Made by a program: the position numbers and the translations under genes. Shown in pieces: positions 61,727 through 64,000 of a stretch of 64,000 bases of DNA. Origin of the DNA: CAZMGB01 sp964565775 (GTDB taxonomy: Bacteria > Chloroflexota > Dehalococcoidia > DSTF01 > JALHUB01); contig CAZMGB010000015.1 of NCBI GenBank assembly GCA_964565775.1, positions 30,764 to 94,763 of the forward strand, read 5' to 3'. Position 1 is the stretch's first letter. Each line of letters starts with the position of its first letter. The notes beneath the pieces are model-generated. The model had not been told where the DNA came from. It saw only the letters and a program-made list of their open reading frames with translations, and ran no database searches.

Positions 61727-62002
61727 ATGGGGCTGGGAAGGCTCGACCGGGCGCTTCGACAGACCACTGAGCGACTTCGGATAGCAGGTCTTGAAGCCGC
61801 CGAGGCTGTCGATAGGCAGCGGATTGCCATTGAGATTGCCCGGCCGCGCAGGCGTGCCCTGCTAGCGTTCTTCATTATCGCGGCGAGCGTGGCCGTGCCT
61901 CTTCTTTCGGGCAGTTTGCCGATAGCATTGAGCCGACTCGGACGATATAAAGGAAGAGACAGGCGGCCGGTCAGCAGGCCGGTGTTGGCGCCGGCCAACT
62001 AG
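61727..62002 (+). CDS. Small single-helix membrane protein (possible)
   Basis: 91 residues: an amphipathic helix (GRLDRALRQTTERLRIAGLE, AAEAVDRQRIAIEIARPRRR), a membrane helix (ALLAFFIIAASVAVPLLSGSL), then a short basic tail. The pattern is protein-like, but the ribosome site is weak (GTAGGC). It lies 74 bases before the nuclease-like gene on the same strand and could be its partner. Confidence 0.45.
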   Translation: MGLGRLDRALRQTTERLRIAGLEAAEAVDRQRIAIEIARPRRRALLAFFIIAASVAVPLLSGSLPIALSRLGRYKGRDRRPVSRPVLAPAN

Positions 62003-62076
62003 GGTCCTTGACGCTGCGGCAGCGCCGCTCTTGACTGAAGGGCTGGGAACCCAAGGGGGCTATTCATCGGAGGACG

Positions 62077-63390
62077 GTGGTAGAGAATCTTGTGACTACC
62101 CTCGATTGGAAGGGCGATGAGGATGTTAGACTCGCCCTTGAGTGGATGCTCGATGCGATGGGGCGCCAGGAGTGGGCTGAGCGGCGCGCCGCAATCGAAG
62201 AACACGTTCGTTCAGTGCTGCAGCCTCTCCCGATGACAGCATACGTTGAATGCGCTGAGAGGATTACCCATTCTCAGCTTCCGTCTGATCTCTTCGCCTG
62301 GTACCTGTATCTCTGCCACACGTACGTCAACGACCCTGTCAACTTTGAGCATTCGCAGGGGGCCCGCGTGGTCCCGGTTTTCAAGGCGATAGGTGAGTCG
62401 CAGGCTGCCCTGTGCAAGGTGCCCGGGATCGATGAGCGAATTGCCAGAATGGCGCGTGCCCATCCCGATCAACCGGACAGCGTGCTATTTGAGATTCTCG
62501 TCGCCCGGGCTTACCTGAGGGACGGGTGGGCCGTGAGATTCCTGCCAGAGTCACAGCATCGGTCACCCGACTTGCATCTCTCCAAAGGAAGTCTGGAACT
62601 TGTCGCGGAGTGCAAGCGTAAGTTCAAGACATCCGACTATGTGCGTGACGAAAGGTCGCGCTGGCTCGAACTGTATGCTCCCGTCCGCGACTATCTGAAG
62701 TCGTCAGAGCAGCCGGTGGTCATAGACATACGTTTTCATAAGGAGCTGTCTCAGTACCAGACGGGGTTCCTCGGAGCTCTCTTGATTCCCAAGCTGAGAC
62801 TTACGGTTATCCCGGCGACGATAGTCGACAATGAGGATGTGACGGTCAGGGTTCGCTGGACGGAAATCCGACGCTGTCGAGAGCATCTCAGAAGGAACTT
62901 AGTGAAGATGTACTCGCCGCCTTTTCTCTACCTTCTATTTGATTTCAGGGAAGCTGACCGAGGTATTACAAGTCTAGGAAACTTCAAGACGCGCGAGACC
63001 GGTCGGATGACCTACGTCGAGGATGTCGATTGGGCTGCTGCAGCGATCTGGTCGTGCGACGCACCCGGTGCCATCGAAAACAAGACCCGGAGTCTATATA
63101 GGCAATTGCTCGACGCAGCTTCACAGCTTTCCACGTCCCCCAAAGGAGCGATTCATCTCGGTGCTGAGGTCTATGATGGAGAACTGCTCGAACGGGCACG
63201 ATATGAAAGCATAGGTGGAACAATGGAGAGGACGCCGCTGACGCCCAACGTTCAGTGGGTCTACTTTCATCTCTTTGCTTTTGGCGTCCCGCCCGACCAG
63301 AACTGGGAGGTAGAGGAGAAGTGCCACTACTTCGGCAGAGGCGATCCGGCACTGTTCCTCGACAGCACGATGTTGCTCACCAAGCAGTAG
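62077..63390 (+). CDS. PD-(D/E)XK nuclease-fold protein, unknown family
   Basis: 437 residues from a GTG; GGAGG is only 3 bases before it, so GTG 62092 could also be used. The core VLFEILVARAYLRDGWAVRF, RSPDLHL (Asp165) and LELVAECKRK (Glu178, Lys180) fits the PD-(D/E)XK endonuclease signature, with Glu139 on the first helix as an extra acid. Flanking parts are unassigned: an N-terminal helical region (1-130) and a C-terminal part (RHLR-rich, then GAIHLGAEVYDGELLERARY). It lies divergently next to SPARTA in an accessory region and is probably a defence nuclease. Confidence 0.75.
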   Translation: MVENLVTTLDWKGDEDVRLALEWMLDAMGRQEWAERRAAIEEHVRSVLQPLPMTAYVECAERITHSQLPSDLFAWYLYLCHTYVNDPVNFEHSQGARVVPVFKAIGESQAALCKVPGIDERIARMARAHPDQPDSVLFEILVARAYLRDGWAVRFLPESQHRSPDLHLSKGSLELVAECKRKFKTSDYVRDERSRWLELYAPVRDYLKSSEQPVVIDIRFHKELSQYQTGFLGALLIPKLRLTVIPATIVDNEDVTVRVRWTEIRRCREHLRRNLVKMYSPPFLYLLFDFREADRGITSLGNFKTRETGRMTYVEDVDWAAAAIWSCDAPGAIENKTRSLYRQLLDAASQLSTSPKGAIHLGAEVYDGELLERARYESIGGTMERTPLTPNVQWVYFHLFAFGVPPDQNWEVEEKCHYFGRGDPALFLDSTMLLTKQ

Positions 63391-63418
63391 CGGACAACCT
63401 TTGACTTTCGGTACTCGG

Positions 63419-63650
63419 CTAGCCCTCTGGCAGCTGCTGGCCGCGCGAGGAAGCAGCATATAGCGCTAGCCCCTTCAATCTTCTCAGCAAGTCCGCTCTG
63501 AAATCATTTTCCCCCAGCAAGCGGTCCAGAACATCGTCGGCGCATTTCCTCTCGATGTCTTGCGCAGAAGCTCGGCAGCCGCTTTCTCGTCGAGCGGGAG
63601 CCTACGTTTCGAGCAGGAGACATCTGTCTACTGATTCGATTCCTGGCATC
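63419..63650 (-). pseudogene. Possible degraded gene end on the minus strand
   Basis: Reading leftwards, SKRRLPLDEKAAAELLRK continues, after a one-base frame change near 63568, as QDIERKCADDVLDRLLGEN with DFRADLLRRLKGLALYAASS and RGQQLPEG before a stop at 63419. The combined sequence looks like a helical protein end. No family is recognised and the upstream part is unclear. The rest of 63650-64000 shows nothing firm. Confidence 0.3.
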
Positions 63651-64000
63651 GAGGGTACTGTTTCGACTTCAAGCCGTCTGCCGCCTTCGCATGGTACGTC
63701 GCGGCCTCTACTGGTCTTCGCCTCATATGAGAGACAGCCCACTTCCTTCGTCTCGTTTGGCTCCATCTACCTCTGCTACGGGTCTTGCCGTGGCCATCTC
63801 GACTGGGAGTCTCCGGTGTTCGGATCCGGCAGAACGGTGCAAGGCTAGTCGCACAATAGTTGGGCCTGTTGCCCAACACCGTCTTTCGCGAGCTGAGGGC
63901 AAGGATGGAGTGGGAAAGCGATAGGATGGGCCTTCCGGATGACCGAGAGAAAGACTAACTGAAATAGGCCGAGGATCTCCCTCCCAGGCGCAGCTGTCCA

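Overview
The window is a high-GC bacterial chromosome segment. It carries no rRNA, no tRNA that I could fold and no CRISPR array. Gene types such as a Tat-exported Mo/Fe-S respiratory enzyme, a single-subunit 2-hydroxyacyl-CoA dehydratase-like protein with activase, CsoR, and paired TenA-like proteins with degenerate M24/M28 enzymes, together with frequent GTG/TTG starts, suggest a Chloroflexota (Dehalococcoidia-like) organism. That assignment is inference; no marker gene proves it. Several frames break at homopolymer runs, so part of the apparent gene decay may be base-calling error in a long-read assembly.

Layout, 1-19.9 kb: a truncated respiratory-type membrane subunit behind an ArsR regulator; small RNA-binding proteins (cold-shock, RRM) and an RF-1-like GGQ protein; an aldehyde dehydrogenase and an aldo/keto reductase; a minus-strand operon (saccharopine-dehydrogenase-like, M24-like, TenA-like, M28-like, TenA); a DCCP-like dehydratase/activase pair; an AbiTii gene with a frameshift; a lipoprotein; and a large FAD/Fe-S oxidoreductase with a frameshift in a G run.

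19.9-30.5 kb is a copper island. The minus strand has a small protein, a YHS protein and CopA with an N-terminal cupredoxin domain, then SHOCT protein, Met/Gly-rich exported protein, response regulator and Met-rich sensor kinase behind a promoter with three 11-bp-spaced direct repeats. The plus strand has a methyltransferase, a DUF302 protein, a DUF1573-type exported protein whose in-frame TGA is followed by a well-formed bacterial SECIS hairpin (a predicted selenoprotein), a PCYCGC protein, a Tat protein with a conserved Cys/His motif and a rhodanese lipoprotein. A C-H-C CsoR closes the island.

31-43.7 kb is respiratory: a siroheme nitrite/sulfite reductase under a strong promoter flanked by a perfect inverted repeat, a decayed IS3 element fused to a duplicated copA 3' end, and a ttrBCA-like Mo oxidoreductase operon preceded by a PhnD-like lipoprotein, a histidine kinase and a LuxR-type regulator. 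This looks like a three-gene version of the TtrS/TtrR sensor.

43.7-64 kb is an accessory and defence region: an Mrr-nuclease/coiled-coil/NACHT protein, a glutamine-synthetase homologue with altered metal ligands, a GH17 lipoprotein, an NTF2-like protein, RHS and dockerin remnants, a second broken IS3, an unrecognised four-gene operon (orphan phosphohistidine swivelling domain, two unknown proteins, B12-type radical SAM), a SPARTA pair (TIR-APAZ plus short Argonaute) and a PD-(D/E)XK protein. A dispersed non-coding repeat occurs four times, at 14.6, 30.9, 44.3 and 52.9 kb.
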